The position numbers and the translations under genes are program-made. A stretch of DNA of 64,000 nucleotides from Lojkania enalia (lineage: Eukaryota > Ascomycota > Dothideomycetes > Pleosporales), in NCBI GenBank assembly GCA_010094045.1, contig ML986581.1, forward strand, positions 620,001 through 684,000, written 5' to 3'. Shown here one piece after another: positions 23,105-34,851 of this stretch (position 1 is the stretch's first letter; each line of letters opens with the position of its first letter). The notes under the pieces are model-generated. The model was not told the DNA's origin. It searched no databases and saw nothing but the letters and a program-made list of their open reading frames with translations.

Positions 23105-24050
23105 TTGGAGTCGTTAAGTGGAAAAAAGAATATTGCATAGAAGAGATTAGATATTAGGATCGGAAATACCGGGCTTTGGCCTGGTGAGGTGGTGGTTTTC
23201 GGATTTCTGATTGTAGGCGACCGACAGATTCTTAGACGATGTTGAAATCACACATTACGTGCACGTTAGCCGTAAATTGGACTAGAAATACAGGTTTCGA
23301 GTGCATGGATTGCGCTGCCCATATATACATGCAGCCGCCGTCTTTTCTCTCTCACTGACCCCTATCGTACCTCTTGTGCATGCCGTTCTGTCAATTGCTC
23401 CTCGCCCCGCCCTTTGCAGCCCTCAATTCCTCCATTTTCGCAACGCGTTGTTTAAACTCCTCATACTGGCATTTTTCGTAGGAATGTCGCTCGTCCTTCG
23501 GCGGTATTAGCCCCTCTCTAACTCGCTCGTGATTGTGACATCCATCGTACCTCACATTTCCAGGGCAGGTAATACTCCTCTTGCCGACATCGGTTCAGGG
23601 GAATCAAGAGATGTGCGCAAGAGTCTCTGTATGCAAGCGGAAGGCGGGCGGCGCTCATATCCTCGCGAGTAGCCTCTGTTTCGGCGGTCAGTCATGGCCA
23701 TTCGTCGGTCAAGCAGCCAATTAGGGGTGGAAGCGTGGCACACTCACGCTTCGGCTTGTCATCGGCGAGGCCAACGGTCTCCTTTATCTTCTCCGTGACT
23801 GTCATGGTGGCTTGGGGGTATATGACTCTTCAATTGCGCGTGGTGAGGATGGAGAGCGGCGGTGTTGAGGGCAGGCTGATGTCGGGACTGGAGCTAGGGC
23901 GGGCGAAGCTCGGCACGGGGCACGGGGCACAATAGGGCAGCGCAGCGGTGAACGCGAGCGCGTCTGCTCGCAGCGCGAAGTCATACTTTCCACTCTACCC
24001 TATCTTATCACAACCGTTAGGCCCACGTTTCCTCGAGAGGACCGCCAAAG
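23105..24050. other. Intergenic; probable promoter/5' leader of the MBF gene
   Basis: No gene recognised. Short upstream open frames (for example 23301-23510 and 23735-23935) lie ahead of the MBF start and could be leader ORFs. Pyrimidine-rich patches are present. Confidence 0.45.
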
Positions 24051-26279
24051 ATGCCGTCGGTGCCTGATGGCAAGATCTATTCCGCTACGTACAGCAATGT
24101 AAGTCCCACACTCACCCTCTTAGCCCGCCCGCAGCCTATTCACTGCTCGCGGCGGCGCATATGACGACCGTGAGGAATAGGACGACCTGATCGCCTGCTA
24201 GGTTCCGGTGTACGAATTCAATGTCGCGGGCAACCATGTAATGCGCCGTCGCGCCGACGACTGGATCAACGCTACCCACATCCTGAAAGTCGCCGATTTC
24301 GACAAGCCGGCTAGGACCCGGATTTTGGAGCGCGAGGTGCAGAAGGGCATTCATGAGAAAGTGCAGGGCGGATACGGCAAATACCAGGGCACATGGATAC
24401 CGCTCCAGGACGGCCGTCTGCTGGCTGAGCGCAACGGCGTGCTGAACAAACTGCTCCCCATATTTGACTACATCCCTGGCGACCGTAGCCCTCCGCCAGC
24501 TCCGAAGCATGCGACTGCTGCGTCCAATCGACCAAAGGCCCCCAGACAGAGTGCGGCTGTCAGAAGAAACGGTAATATTGTGTATTCACTAGAGTCAATG
24601 AACTGTAGGAGGATACCCTCCTTCTTGCCTTCCTGCTTGGGCGGTGCGCTAACGAGTTCGCAGCTTTCCTTACGAATTCCCAATCGCAGGTCAGCGAGGA
24701 ACCATATGATGACTCGCAGATGCGGTCGCATTCGCAGCCTTACCGTGAGGAGACGCCAGACAACGAAACGGTCATCTCGGATTCAATGCTCGGCGATCAA
24801 GACATGATACACGCTTCACAGTATTCCACCGGCGGTCGCAAACGCAAGCGAGGCGTAGACCAGATGTCGATTCAGGACCAACAGCATCAGATATGGGCCG
24901 ACGCGCTCCTCGACTACTTTATGCTGCTAGATTCTGAGGAGGGCTTCGTGGCGCCGCCTGAACCACCAGTAGGGGTCAATCTAGACAGAGCCATCGACGA
25001 CAAAGGACATTCGGCCATGCATTGGGCGACCGCCATGGGCGATGTTGAGGTGGTCAAGGAGCTGATTCGGCGGGGTGCACGCACAGACTGTGTGTCAAAC
25101 AACCTGGAGACGCCATTGATGCGCGCCGTCATGTTCACGAACAACTTCGACAAGCAGACGATGCCGAGTATGGTCAAAGTCCTTCAACAGACTGTTGTGC
25201 GGACGGATTGGTTTGGCAGCACCGTGTTCCATCACATAGCCGCCACAACGAGCAGCACGAACAAGTTTGTATGCGCCAGGTACTATCTCGATTGTATCAT
25301 CAACAAGCTTTCAGAGACATGGATTCCAGATGAGGTAACCCGGTTACTGAACAAGCAAGACCGGAATGGGGACACGGCGATTATGATTGCAGCTCGGAAT
25401 GGAGCACGAAAATGTGTTAGGAGTCTCCTCGGGCGAAATGTTGCAGTTGATATACCGAACAATAAGGGAGAGACGGCAGATGATTTGATTCGGGAGCTGA
25501 ACCAGCGGAGGAAGACCCATGGTCGACCACGCCAGGCATCATCATCGCCATTCGCGCCGCCTCCGGAGAGAATCAATGGCCATCTCAGCCAGCTGGATGG
25601 ACCGGCGCCCTTGATGGCCTTACCATTCCCTAATCTCGCCGTGGCCAACTCGAGGCAATACCACTCACAGACTGCTCAACATCTTTTGAACAAGGTCGCA
25701 CCCACAATTCATGAGAAATGTCAAGAGCTCGCCGATGCCTACGAGTCTGAATTGCAGGAGAAAGAAGCCGAAGCTCTGGATGCAGAGCGTGTTGTGAAGA
25801 AACGTCAAGCTGAAATCGAAGCAATCCGAAAGCAAGCTGCTGAGTTATTGGATGTCAGCAACGGTCTCCAGAGTTCCGCCATGGACGATGAAGTGGACAG
25901 AGCACAAGAGGACGAATTAAGGTTGCTGGTCGAAGAGGCGGAGAGCTTACTTGAGATCGAACAGCGAACTGAGTTGAGGCGATTATGCCAGTCGACGCCT
26001 CAGCCTGCTGCTTCACCGATCGATTTGAACGAAAAGATGAGGCTTGCTTTATTGCTCCATCATGCTCAGCTAGAGCGGAGGGAGCTTGTGGAAGAGGTTG
26101 TCAGTAATCTATCTGTCGCGGGAATGGGCGAGAAGCAGGGAGTCTACAAGGGACTGATTGCGAAGGCGCTTGGGGAGAAGGAGGAGGACATCGAATCCAT
26201 GTTGCCTGAAATCCTGAAAGAGCTGGAGGAGGCGGAGACGCAGGAGCGAGCAGAGGTCCTCGAGGCGAGTCCGCTGTGA
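24051..26279 (+). CDS. MBF cell-cycle transcription factor subunit (APSES/KilA-N plus ankyrin, 677 aa)
   Basis: Exons are 24051-24098, 24202-24571 and 24664-26279, with introns of 103 and 92 bp (the second has branch GCTAACG). The total of 2034 nt closes in frame. The N-terminus (residues ~10-125) is the KilA-N/APSES DNA-binding domain: YSNVPVYEFNV, VMRRRADDWINATHILKVA, GKYQGTWIPL. The middle (~228-410) has ankyrin repeats (DKGHSAMHWATAMGDVEVVK, NGDTAIMIAARNGARK). A Glu/Lys-rich coiled coil follows (~500-560) and then a helical C-terminal region that in relatives binds the Swi6-type partner. Such proteins (Mbp1, Res1/Res2) activate G1/S genes through MCB sites. The family assignment is firm. 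Which yeast ortholog it matches most closely is not settled. Confidence 0.92.
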
Positions 26280-27495
26280 AGATACCTTTTGATCATATAT
26301 GACGGCGGCTGTTCTTAGACGGAATGTGTGATACTAGGTACTTTTTTTTCTACTTGGCCAGCGCTCTATATATATTAGCGCGAGCACCAGTTCATTGCGA
26401 TGTACGATAACGGCTTCTACAACATGATGGTGGACTACTCTTGAGTAAAATGCTGCGCATTCATCGCCTAGCATATTTTGAATGTCTCTAGCTAACTTAG
26501 TATCAAATCCATCAACACACTATATATAACCCTTCATGCAAGACTCGTTGAATACGCCACAGGTCTCGCACTACAGACCAAAAGAAATGAAGCAAAAGAG
26601 GTTCAGCGCCGCAATTGCGATGCCTACGTCCTCCCAAAGCTTGCAATACACCAAACTTATAGGAGGATGAAGGCACATTAGAAGGAGCGCTCTAACTTCT
26701 AAGATTATATACATCGATCCGACCCTATAGTAGAGAAGAGCGAGGATTCTATATAGAGCATTGCGCAACTATAACCCCCCGGTAGAAAATTAATACGCTT
26801 TTGGGAGGGTCTCTACTGCTGGCGTTTACGTGACCGACCAAGCCACCATCGGACGTGCAGTTCTTCCGTGCCCGACCTCGAAGTCTAACGGTCCCCCTCC
26901 GCACACAAATAGAACCTCCTACTACTATCTCTCTCTCTGTCTCTCTTTCCTCTCGCTCGCTTCATTCTCTTTTAAGATTCTACGAAGTGCTCTTTCCGCC
27001 CTTTTCTCTCATTATCTCTCTCCCGGCTCTAGATGTTTAAATGAATAGCCTACTCTCTTACCTTTATATCGAGATTGCTACCCTATTCTACATCTTAAGC
27101 AATAATAAACACCTTCTTAGAAAATAAATAAACAATATTTATATGATTTATTATATTTTAAAATATTCATATTATGATACAAAACTAATCTGCTTAAAAT
27201 TTGAATAATTCTAATATTTCCAAGTTATAGTTGCTAGGTTTATAGCATCTGTAAAGTTTAATAACTTTACCCCTTTAGCTTTAGCCTATAGACGCGGTAA
27301 CTGCTGTTGCCAAGTCCCTAACACCGTTATTTGTTCCATGCCTTCCTCTTGCTGCGACTCCAGGCTAAGGGTGCTAGTGTGATTCTTACTATGGGAGTCT
27401 TGGGTCAATTGTCTCATGGTGATAAAGTCGATGCTGGGATTCGACCGTCCAATAAATACATGGATAACTAATCTCGCTTTCTCACCAACTTGACG
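26280..27495. other. Intergenic with pyrimidine-rich and AT-rich tracts
   Basis: A strongly pyrimidine-rich tract lies at about 26915-27030 (repeated CT dinucleotides), the type often seen in fungal promoters, yet no gene follows it. Immediately after it comes a very AT-rich stretch at about 27100-27240. This forms the left flank of the aromatic-catabolism-like cluster. Confidence 0.6.
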
Positions 27496-28636
27496 TCACG
27501 CGATTTCACCCTTGTCTCCAAAGTCCTTAGGAACCTCAGGACCCCAGACAGAGAATGGACCTACTACATCTCGTTGTGTCGGCGTGTCCTTGTTGACAAG
27601 ATCCCCATCTGCGTAATGTTCGATCTTGAACCCACTCGGGTCGGCCCAATAGTCGAAGATCTGACTTCCCAATACATGTCGCCCAACGCCCCAGACGCTT
27701 TTCCAACCCTTTTTCGCTAGCCATTCATGTCCGATGAGCTGCGTATCAAAGTCGGCAACCTCGTACGAGGTGTGGTGGAGAAACGTCTTCTTTACATGTG
27801 GCTCAGCCCGTTGCATGAACATGATGTGATGGTCCGAGTATTCCTCGCCAAGGTCGAGGTGCATGAACGTTAGCACATCCATGTTGGAAAAGTCCCAGTG
27901 GTAGAGGATATCGGACGGAACGAAGTTAAAGTTGTCCGTATACCAGGCGAGCTCTCGGTCGAAATCCGGGACTACATAGCCGAAATGTCCAAGTTTATGG
28001 ACCAAGGCTGGTCCTTGGTGATACCGTTGGAACCTGCCTAGTCATAGTTAGACAGTATACTAGCCGCTGATGATTATGCTAACACGAACCTCGTCTCGGC
28101 TTGTCAAATGGTTTGTTGAATGGCCCTTGCTGTTCATGAGTGGCCGAAGGTTCCTCTAGGTCGATGGCTCGCTCTTCTTGGTCGAAGATGATATGGAAGA
28201 AAGTGCCATCTGGTCGGTTGAATGTAATCATCTTACCTTTACCAGGAGCGTCGTCCAACGACCTGACGAGAGCACCCGGTAGCTTGGTTGCCTTCTCAAA
28301 CTCCGCTTGGGATGCCACGACGAATGCTGGGCCACGAAACCTCGGCTTGCTGTCCTTGCTTTGCGATGCCACGTAGACATACGGGTCCTTTCCATACCCG
28401 CGAAAGTATATCTTTCCTGGACTTTTCTGTGCTTCCACGAAGCCGAAGTCTTTGGCGAACGCACTGAATTTGTCCAAGTCTGGATGCTCAAAGTAGACGT
28501 GTCCCAAACGAGCAAGTTGCACCTTGGAAGGGTTGTTCGATATTGGTGGAATCAGCATGTCTGGCATGATTTTTTCGCGAAGGAATCTTGGTAACTTGGA
28601 GAGAAATTTGAAAAGAATGCTGAAAATCCACGGCAT
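27496..28636 (-). CDS. Type I extradiol (VOC-family) ring-cleaving dioxygenase
   Basis: Minus-strand exons are 28636-28090 and 28037-27496, with one 52-bp intron. Two vicinal-oxygen-chelate halves are seen, each starting with a GHV/GHFGY strand. The iron-ligand triad H-H-E is visible in the C-terminal half. Counting from the inner start (ATG at 28567, MPDMLIPPIS, 339 aa), the ligands are His177 (HKLGHFGY), His249 (FLHHTSYE) and Glu300 (GFKIEHYADGD). Such enzymes open catechol-type rings next to the diol with O2. The inner start fits my memory of the family. The outer in-frame ATG at 28636 adds 23 hydrophobic/basic residues that could be a targeting segment or untranslated leader. It is divergent to the SDR gene and probably shares its promoter. 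The exact substrate is unknown. Confidence 0.88.
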
Positions 28637-28908
28637 CTTTAGCCTTGTAAATCTGCGCAGCGCCGGAACACTGAAGACTAAGTATGTGGGAGAGACTAGA
28701 GAGAAGGGAAGCGCAGTGCATGCATATTGACCTCCTTTCCCAATGCGGATGACATCGAGAGAAGCCGGGGCATTTTTTTCTGCGGGCGATCGCCGACGAA
28801 GATTTTGGCGACGGGCTCAATGATATCCTTGGCCAGTAGGGCCGGAGTTATCCACGCATTCGAAGTCGAGGGGAAGCTAGTGCACCGTTGGCAGATCAAT
28901 TACGATCT

Positions 28909-28974
28909 TCGGAGGAACTCGAGATCTATGGTCGTGCCGGAAGAACTTGACGTGGATCATTCGGAAGAACTCGA
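28909..28974. promoter_or_regulatory. Three direct 14-bp repeats in a divergent promoter
   Basis: Three copies of YCGGARGAACTYGA lie at 28909-28922, 28937-28950 and 28961-28974, all in the same direction with 28- and 24-bp spacing. They sit between the dioxygenase and SDR starts. Each has a CGG half-site, the triplet most Zn2Cys6 proteins read. Binding by the cluster regulator is an inference. Confidence 0.5.
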
Positions 28975-29321
28975 ACTAGCTTGGTTCTAGAGATTTTGGA
29001 AAGTGTGGGGAAAGTCAACGCCTTCTTCAGCCATGTCTCGGGCAAATACTAGTTATTGCGAAAGTGTGCTCGTGGCCCGTCTTACTGATCATAGGTAGCT
29101 AAGCAACACCACGGCTTCATACAATCCGGCTTCAATCCGCAAGTGATTCGAGCCCAGTCCTCAGAGATGAGAAAGTTGGATTGAACTAATTGGCAAGATT
29201 ACACGACCACGTCCCTACGGACTAGCTTCTCTTTCATGAGATCTACAGCAACTCGCAACCGCCTACTATCAGTCTCAAGACCTATCTTACAGTCTTCGAA
29301 TTCTATCATCACTCCACGATA

Positions 29322-30266
29322 ATGGAGAGGCTGGCCCCAGTTGCACTCATCACTTGCTGTAGCAGTGGCATTGGAAAGCATCTTGCGCTAGCTTCTGCAG
29401 CCAAGGGAGTGAGTGTCCTTGCCACTGCACGACGCGCCGAATCACTCGTGGATCTGACTAGCCGAAATTCTCGCATTGAAGCATACTCTCTCGACCTCAG
29501 TGATCGAGCGAGCATGGAGACTCTACGAGACGAGGTGGAATACCGGACGGGCGGCCGTCTAGATTTCCTAGTTAATAATGCGGGAGCGCATTACGCAGCA
29601 ACCGCAATGGATCTAGACGTGGAAGAGGTGGCGAAGTTGTTCCAAGTCAACTGTTTTACTGTCATGCGAATGTGTCAGCTCTTCGTCCCACTACTTCGTA
29701 AGTCGACTAAGGGACGAATCGTCTAGATCGGGAGCGTGACTCGAGGCGTACCAGTGGTCTGGCAATCCGCCTACAACGCCTCCAAAGCTGCACTGAGTCA
29801 ATATTCAAAGACTCTGAGGGTAGTGAGTACTCTCTGCGTCTCACTGAGGTCTTCACTAATGGCGCCACAGGAGCTAGAGCCCTTCGGCATCGAGGTCATC
29901 GAAATTGTCACAGGATTTGTCCAAAGCAATATCCTCCACCATGGCCTGTACGTGCCAGAGGGATCTCTATACCTTCCAATCAAGGATACCGTCGAGTGCA
30001 TCAAGTACCGAGGGAATGCAGGTGGCATGGCGACAGATGCGTATGCCAGAACCGTCGTGGATAAGCTCTTGAACGGTCGGACTGGTGTTGAGATGTGGGA
30101 AGGCGGTTTGGCATTGTATCTCCGCGTCCTTGTCGCCGTCTGCCCCGTATGGCTTTTGGTATGTCATTGCCATCTCCTTTCTAACTAATCTGACGGTCAT
30201 ACATTTGCATAGAACTCGATCATCGCTTACCGCTTCAATCTTGGCCTATTAAAGGGCTTGTCTTAA
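29322..30266 (+). pseudogene. Short-chain dehydrogenase/reductase with an in-frame stop
   Basis: Exons are 29322-29822, 29871-30158 and 30213-30266, with introns of 48 and 54 bp. The joined length of 843 nt stays in frame, but a TAG at 29724-29726 interrupts it in GRIV*IGSV, where the family usually has a sense codon before IGS. The remainder is a classical NAD(P)-dependent SDR resembling Ayr1-type enzymes. It has LDFLVNNAG, the YNASK catalytic Tyr/Lys pair, and a hydrophobic C-terminus that may sit on a membrane. The cofactor loop reads TCCSSGIG where TGxxxGIG is expected, a second damaging change. A single C-to-T change (CAG to TAG) would explain the stop. A sequencing error or stop readthrough is the alternative. 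It is divergent to the dioxygenase and convergent with the flavin oxidoreductase. Confidence 0.8.
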
Positions 30267-30496
30267 CGCGCATCCTGGATGATGTGGAAAGCTCGACGGT
30301 GGCGGAAAGATTTTGCGCAAAATACTTGGCCTTTCATCTATCACCTTCCTCCAAGGTCCGAAAGAACGAGAAACTACGTATCGAAATGCTGCAGTCTATC
30401 GAGATGAGGGATTTGGCAAACCAGACCATTAAGAAACATGAACACCACGCTGAACCTGGTATTGCTTATTTGCTAGTTAGAAAAGAATTAGATAAG

Positions 30497-32033
30497 CTAC
30501 CTGCACAGTCTAGAGTCTTCCAAGTAGAGTTGTAAAGTATTTCTAGAAGAGGATGTGAGCTTGGTATTCATGAATAACTTGGCAAATTTCGTCTTCTCAT
30601 CTAGGACGTTGACAGTACGGGAAAGGGACTTGCTCACCGTCTCGGCACCAGCACCTACGGAGCGAACCTGGCTAGCAATCCATCCAGGCGACGGAGCAGA
30701 CTCTACATCGAACCTGGCTTCCTCGTCTAATAGGCGGCTATTGAACACGATGGCATTGGGCAATTCTGGATACTTCACCGCAGGTCTGGCAATGCCAATG
30801 AGGTCGCAGGCTCCAGTCTCAAGAGCAAGGTTGACTCCTCTTCGACTGCGGAAACCTCCGGTCACCATGAGCACCACATGAGGAAGCTTCTTGCGGATAG
30901 CATGACTTGCGTCGAGGAAGAAGCCCTCGCGAGCATGGGTCCTTTCATTGGCTCCGGACACCGAATTGCGAGTACTGAGCATCTATCGGTTTGATCAGAT
31001 TCAGCCCTGGCCACAAAATTCGTTCTCCTTCAACGAACCTGGGGGTCTTCAAACGAGCCACCGCTAAGCTGGATGTAGTCAACTTGCTCAAATGCGATGA
31101 GCTCGACGTGTTGCAGCATATCGTCGAATCCGCCTGGGCTCAATTGATCTGCCGTGTTGATTTTGATGCCAACACAGAATGTCCTGGGAACTTCTCTCCG
31201 AACAGCGCGAATGATTCGGAGGACAATCTCCACACGTTTTGTGGCAGAACCTCCAAAATCATCTGAGCGCTTATTACTTGTCTGCGAGAGAAACTGTGAA
31301 AGCAAAAACCCATCTGCAACTTGGTTAGCAAGATTTGCCGTCTCGGGCGAACACGCTGCCGTCACTCACGTGCTGCATGGATTTCTACTCCATGGAAGCC
31401 GGCGCGCCATGCGAGTTTTGCGGCGCGGGCGAATTGCGCAATCACATTGTCGATTTGATCCGTAGTCATGGCTTGTGGGGTCCCAAAAAGCAAGACTCGG
31501 GCGAGGTAAGCAAGCCAACTATCGCCTAGGTTGAGAGGAATAGCACTTGGTGCAACGGTATTCGACAGAAAGCCTCTTCTTCCGGATCCCACCCGCGACT
31601 GACGACCCGGGTGATTCCTATACACCTTATTAGCTAGTTTGAACATTGAGTTCGCTGGCGTACTCACAACTGAGCGATCATAATAGAGTCAGTGTTTCGT
31701 ACCGCTCGTGTCCATGCAGCCCATCGCTCTACGACGTCCGAGTCGGAGCCAGTAACTGCAACATCTCCAGGTGCAGTGAGGTAACGATCGTCTACCATGA
31801 TATTTCCTGAACCGAAGAAGTAAGACGTAGTCCTTTCGTTGCGCGAGGTCGCAACGCTCACCTGTGACCAAGACGGCCCACCCACCATCTGCCCAGCGAC
31901 GGTAGATTCGTTGGTGATCCTCAGTGGGCTGTTCACCAACCGCCAGCTTCTCAGACATGGCTGATTTGACAAGCCGGTTTGGCAAAACAAGCCCGCAGGG
32001 AAGCTGCAAGGCCCTATCTGCGAGAGTGACCAT
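30497..32033 (-). CDS. Old-yellow-enzyme-family NADH:flavin oxidoreductase (439 aa, five exons)
   Basis: Minus-strand exons are 32033-31862, 31806-31668, 31617-31370, 31313-31039 and 30982-30497. The introns are 50-56 bp and the 1320-nt total closes in frame. It is an FMN TIM-barrel enzyme. Motifs are LVLPNRLVKSAMSE at the first strand, QLNHPGRQS across an exon join, and VEIHAAHGFLLSQFLS, which carries the H-x2-H pair that binds the phenolic or enone substrate. SNKRSDDFGGS, VMVTGGFRSR and CDLIGIARPAV (phosphate-binding end) follow. These enzymes reduce activated C=C bonds of enones and enals. The chosen start is MVTLADRALQ. The frame stays open to an upstream ATG at 32111, adding 26 Arg-rich residues. 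It shares its promoter with the divergent FAD monooxygenase. Confidence 0.9.
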
Positions 32034-32549
32034 AGCCCGCACTGGTATCCGAGAGAACCTGCAAACGTAGGAGCAATACTGACTTCGGCGGCGAAAGGGA
32101 CGTTTGATCATGTACTGGACGGTTAGGTTTGGTAATGCCTTGTAGTCAGCGCGTAAAACCTATAACATGACTACCCTCGATCTGGATCTGGAGATCCTTG
32201 GAGTCGGGACTAAAATGAAAAGCTTGGTCACAAGAAGCCAACCTAAGGAAAATGGGCATATGTTAGCGTGCGGCCCATCCACCCTTGAATTCCTCCGAGC
32301 CCGTGTGTCCACGGAGCGTCTATCGCCACACTATTGTCTTACATCCCCCAGCCCGCGGCACGTTCTTAAGAAAGGTTGTGGAAATGACCAAATTACGATG
32401 ATATAGCAGAGCGCAATTGATAGGGTCTCCGTCTCTTGATTAATCCTTGTTGACCGAACGCTTTAGAGTGGGTAAGTTAGTGTATATCTCTTCAAGAGCA
32501 CCTGCTACCGGAGGAGTAAACATCCGTTCAATGAGCATTTGAGCAAGTC
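32034..32549. promoter_or_regulatory. Divergent promoter between flavin oxidoreductase and monooxygenase
   Basis: This ~515-bp spacer separates two divergent starts and must hold both promoters. CGG/CCG triplets are present (for example CCGCGG near 32355), but no clear repeated operator as in the two neighbouring divergent spacers. Confidence 0.5.
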
Positions 32550-34558
32550 ATGGAAGAAACACAGGTTGTCATCGTGGGGGCTGGGCCCTCAGGTCTCGCT
32601 CTTGCGTTGAGCCTGGCGAAATTTCAAGTTCATGTGAGATTGGCCGACGTTGCTGCTACACTTATATGCTAATCTACAATGCAGTCCGTGGTTCTGGAAA
32701 AAGAACGGGAGGTGACCGCAGATCCTCGAGGCGTCTACCTTACTGGAGATGCCATAAGAATATTCTGGGATCTGGGCATTGGTCCGGATCTTCCGGATAT
32801 AGGCCACGGTACGATGATTATGATGTCAAATCGATCTTTCTCGATGAGAACTGTAGCTGACTGAGACTCGCTGGTAGAGGTGAAGGAGATTCTCTTCCAC
32901 CAGAGCACGTTCGTGGCGAAACCGTTCTTTTCACTTTGTCTTGAAAAAGACCTGCTCTCCCAAGCTCTGCCGACCGGAGTCCTCCAGATGCAGCCAAAAC
33001 TCGGTTCGTCTCTCTATCGGGAATTCTTGAGATCAACTAAGTCTAACCATATCCAGAGAATGCATTAAGAAGACAAGTCCAGCTCTCTGAGTGGTGCACT
33101 CTTCACACAGGATGCACCGTAGTCAAACTCGATGATGACAGCAAGCCCCGCGTTGAATACCTCGACGAGAATGGGATCAGGCGGCAGATTACAGGCCATT
33201 GGCTCGTCGGGGCTGATGGGAAGTTGGGAATTGTCCGGAAGCATTTCTTAGAACCCACTGCGGGTGTTAAACAAGAAGAAGGGGTCTATCGCTATAGTGG
33301 GACCTGGATAGCTGCCAACCTAAAAATCCGGGCTCCGACGCCAGAGACGCACCCGGAATTTCCCCTCTGGAGTCTCGGATATTCGTCTGATGAGGTTTAC
33401 GATCTCTACTGGCCGAAGGGATGGCATTTCTGCAGCCCTCCTGGGGAGGCCACGGCCTCTGGACGCTTTGGACCGCACAGCGAGAGAGTGTGGCGTCATG
33501 AATTCCGTTTAGATGCCTGGGAAGATTCCATGGATGCTGAGGCACTGCTATGGGATCACATCACACCCATGATAACGCGCCAGAAGGATCCTAGCGGCCG
33601 AAAATTCCATAACCCCGTGCAATTTCCTCGAGATTGCGTCGAAATTCTCCGCTGTCGACCGTTCAGCTTTACCCACAAAGTCGTCAACAAATGGTTCTAC
33701 AAGCGGATCATTCTTATCGGAGACGCTGCCCATGTCTTTCCTCCCTTTGCTGGCCAGGGTATTGCTAGTGGGGTTCGCGACGCGCACCAGCTCGCATGGC
33801 GGCTGGCCATCCTCGTGGATCCGTTGCGTGGCAAAAAGACAGACCCGAGTAGCATCCTCGAGGCGTGGGCATGTGAGCGACGCAGAAGCGTGGACGACGC
33901 GGCACTGTTTTCCTGGATAAATGGCCGACTCGTCAATCAACGCACATCCATCTTTCTCCGAATTGTGCTGCGGGTGTTAATGTTCGTGCAATCTGTTCCA
34001 TTTCCGCCTCGCCTACCAGACATCCAGACATGGAAGGAGCGCGAAGGCTTTAGTAAGGTCGATGGCGGATTCTTCCTGAAGCAATACAATGGGGGAGTTC
34101 GGCTGGCGCAGGTTCTGGTCCAGTCGCCGAAGCAGAGTCGACTACTATCCGACTGCCTGCTTCGGCAGACACACAGCGTCTTTACTCTCCTTCTCCTCAG
34201 TCGTCGCAATTATATCGGCATGTGCGAGGATGCACGAGAGGCCATTCAAAAGGCATCGATCAGCCCAAGCATCCTTTCTCAAGACTCCATCGTCGTTGTC
34301 AATCCGGATGTGGTTGAAGCTACGAGCACGCCTTCCATCCAACATGATAGCGATCCGATAGAGCTATTCTCGCTTGTCTCTCGAGATGAGCTTCCCGGCC
34401 ACAAACAGCTTGATTACAGTGAGTGCTCTTATCTCTCTCGACTAGGACGTTCTACCATGTTCGTCATTGCACGACCAGACTTTTATACTTTCGCCTGTGC
34501 CAAGGATCTAAGCGAGCTGGTTACCTGCCTATCGTTGTTGAGGAAGAGGCTAGAGTAG
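32550..34558 (+). CDS. FAD-dependent aromatic monooxygenase (611 aa, four exons)
   Basis: Exons are 32550-32633, 32685-32808, 32878-33003 and 33057-34558, with introns of 51, 69 and 53 bp. The total of 1836 nt closes in frame. It is a group A flavoprotein hydroxylase of the PHBH/phenol hydroxylase/MhpA type. The dinucleotide fold GAGPSG is at residues 10-15, the NAD(P)H/FAD DG motif (LVGADG) at 161-166, and the second FAD motif starting GDAAHVFPPFAGQG at 333. A C-terminal thioredoxin-like part of about 200 residues follows, as in this subfamily. It would add a hydroxyl to a phenolic ring using NAD(P)H and O2, which would create the diol that the neighbouring extradiol dioxygenase can open. 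That link is inferred from context. Confidence 0.92.
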
Positions 34559-34851
34559 TAAAATCACCGGATCAAGTGCGGTATACATAGCAAGTGTCTT
34601 TTTGATATCCTTGAACATGTCCAATGCTTAAGTTAGTTTTACTATTAGACGTGACGAACTGATTCTCCCGGCCCGCTCATGAGCGAGACTCATACATGTA
34701 ATTCGTCATTGATGTTTGGCGTGTCAAAACTATCGCGTGAATAATCTCAGAATAGCCCATTGAACCCATAAAATAGCACGAGTAAAATTGTTGACGCTCG
34801 GGCTTTCGTCAGCGATGGGATCAACATGATGTTGTTATACATGACAAAAGC

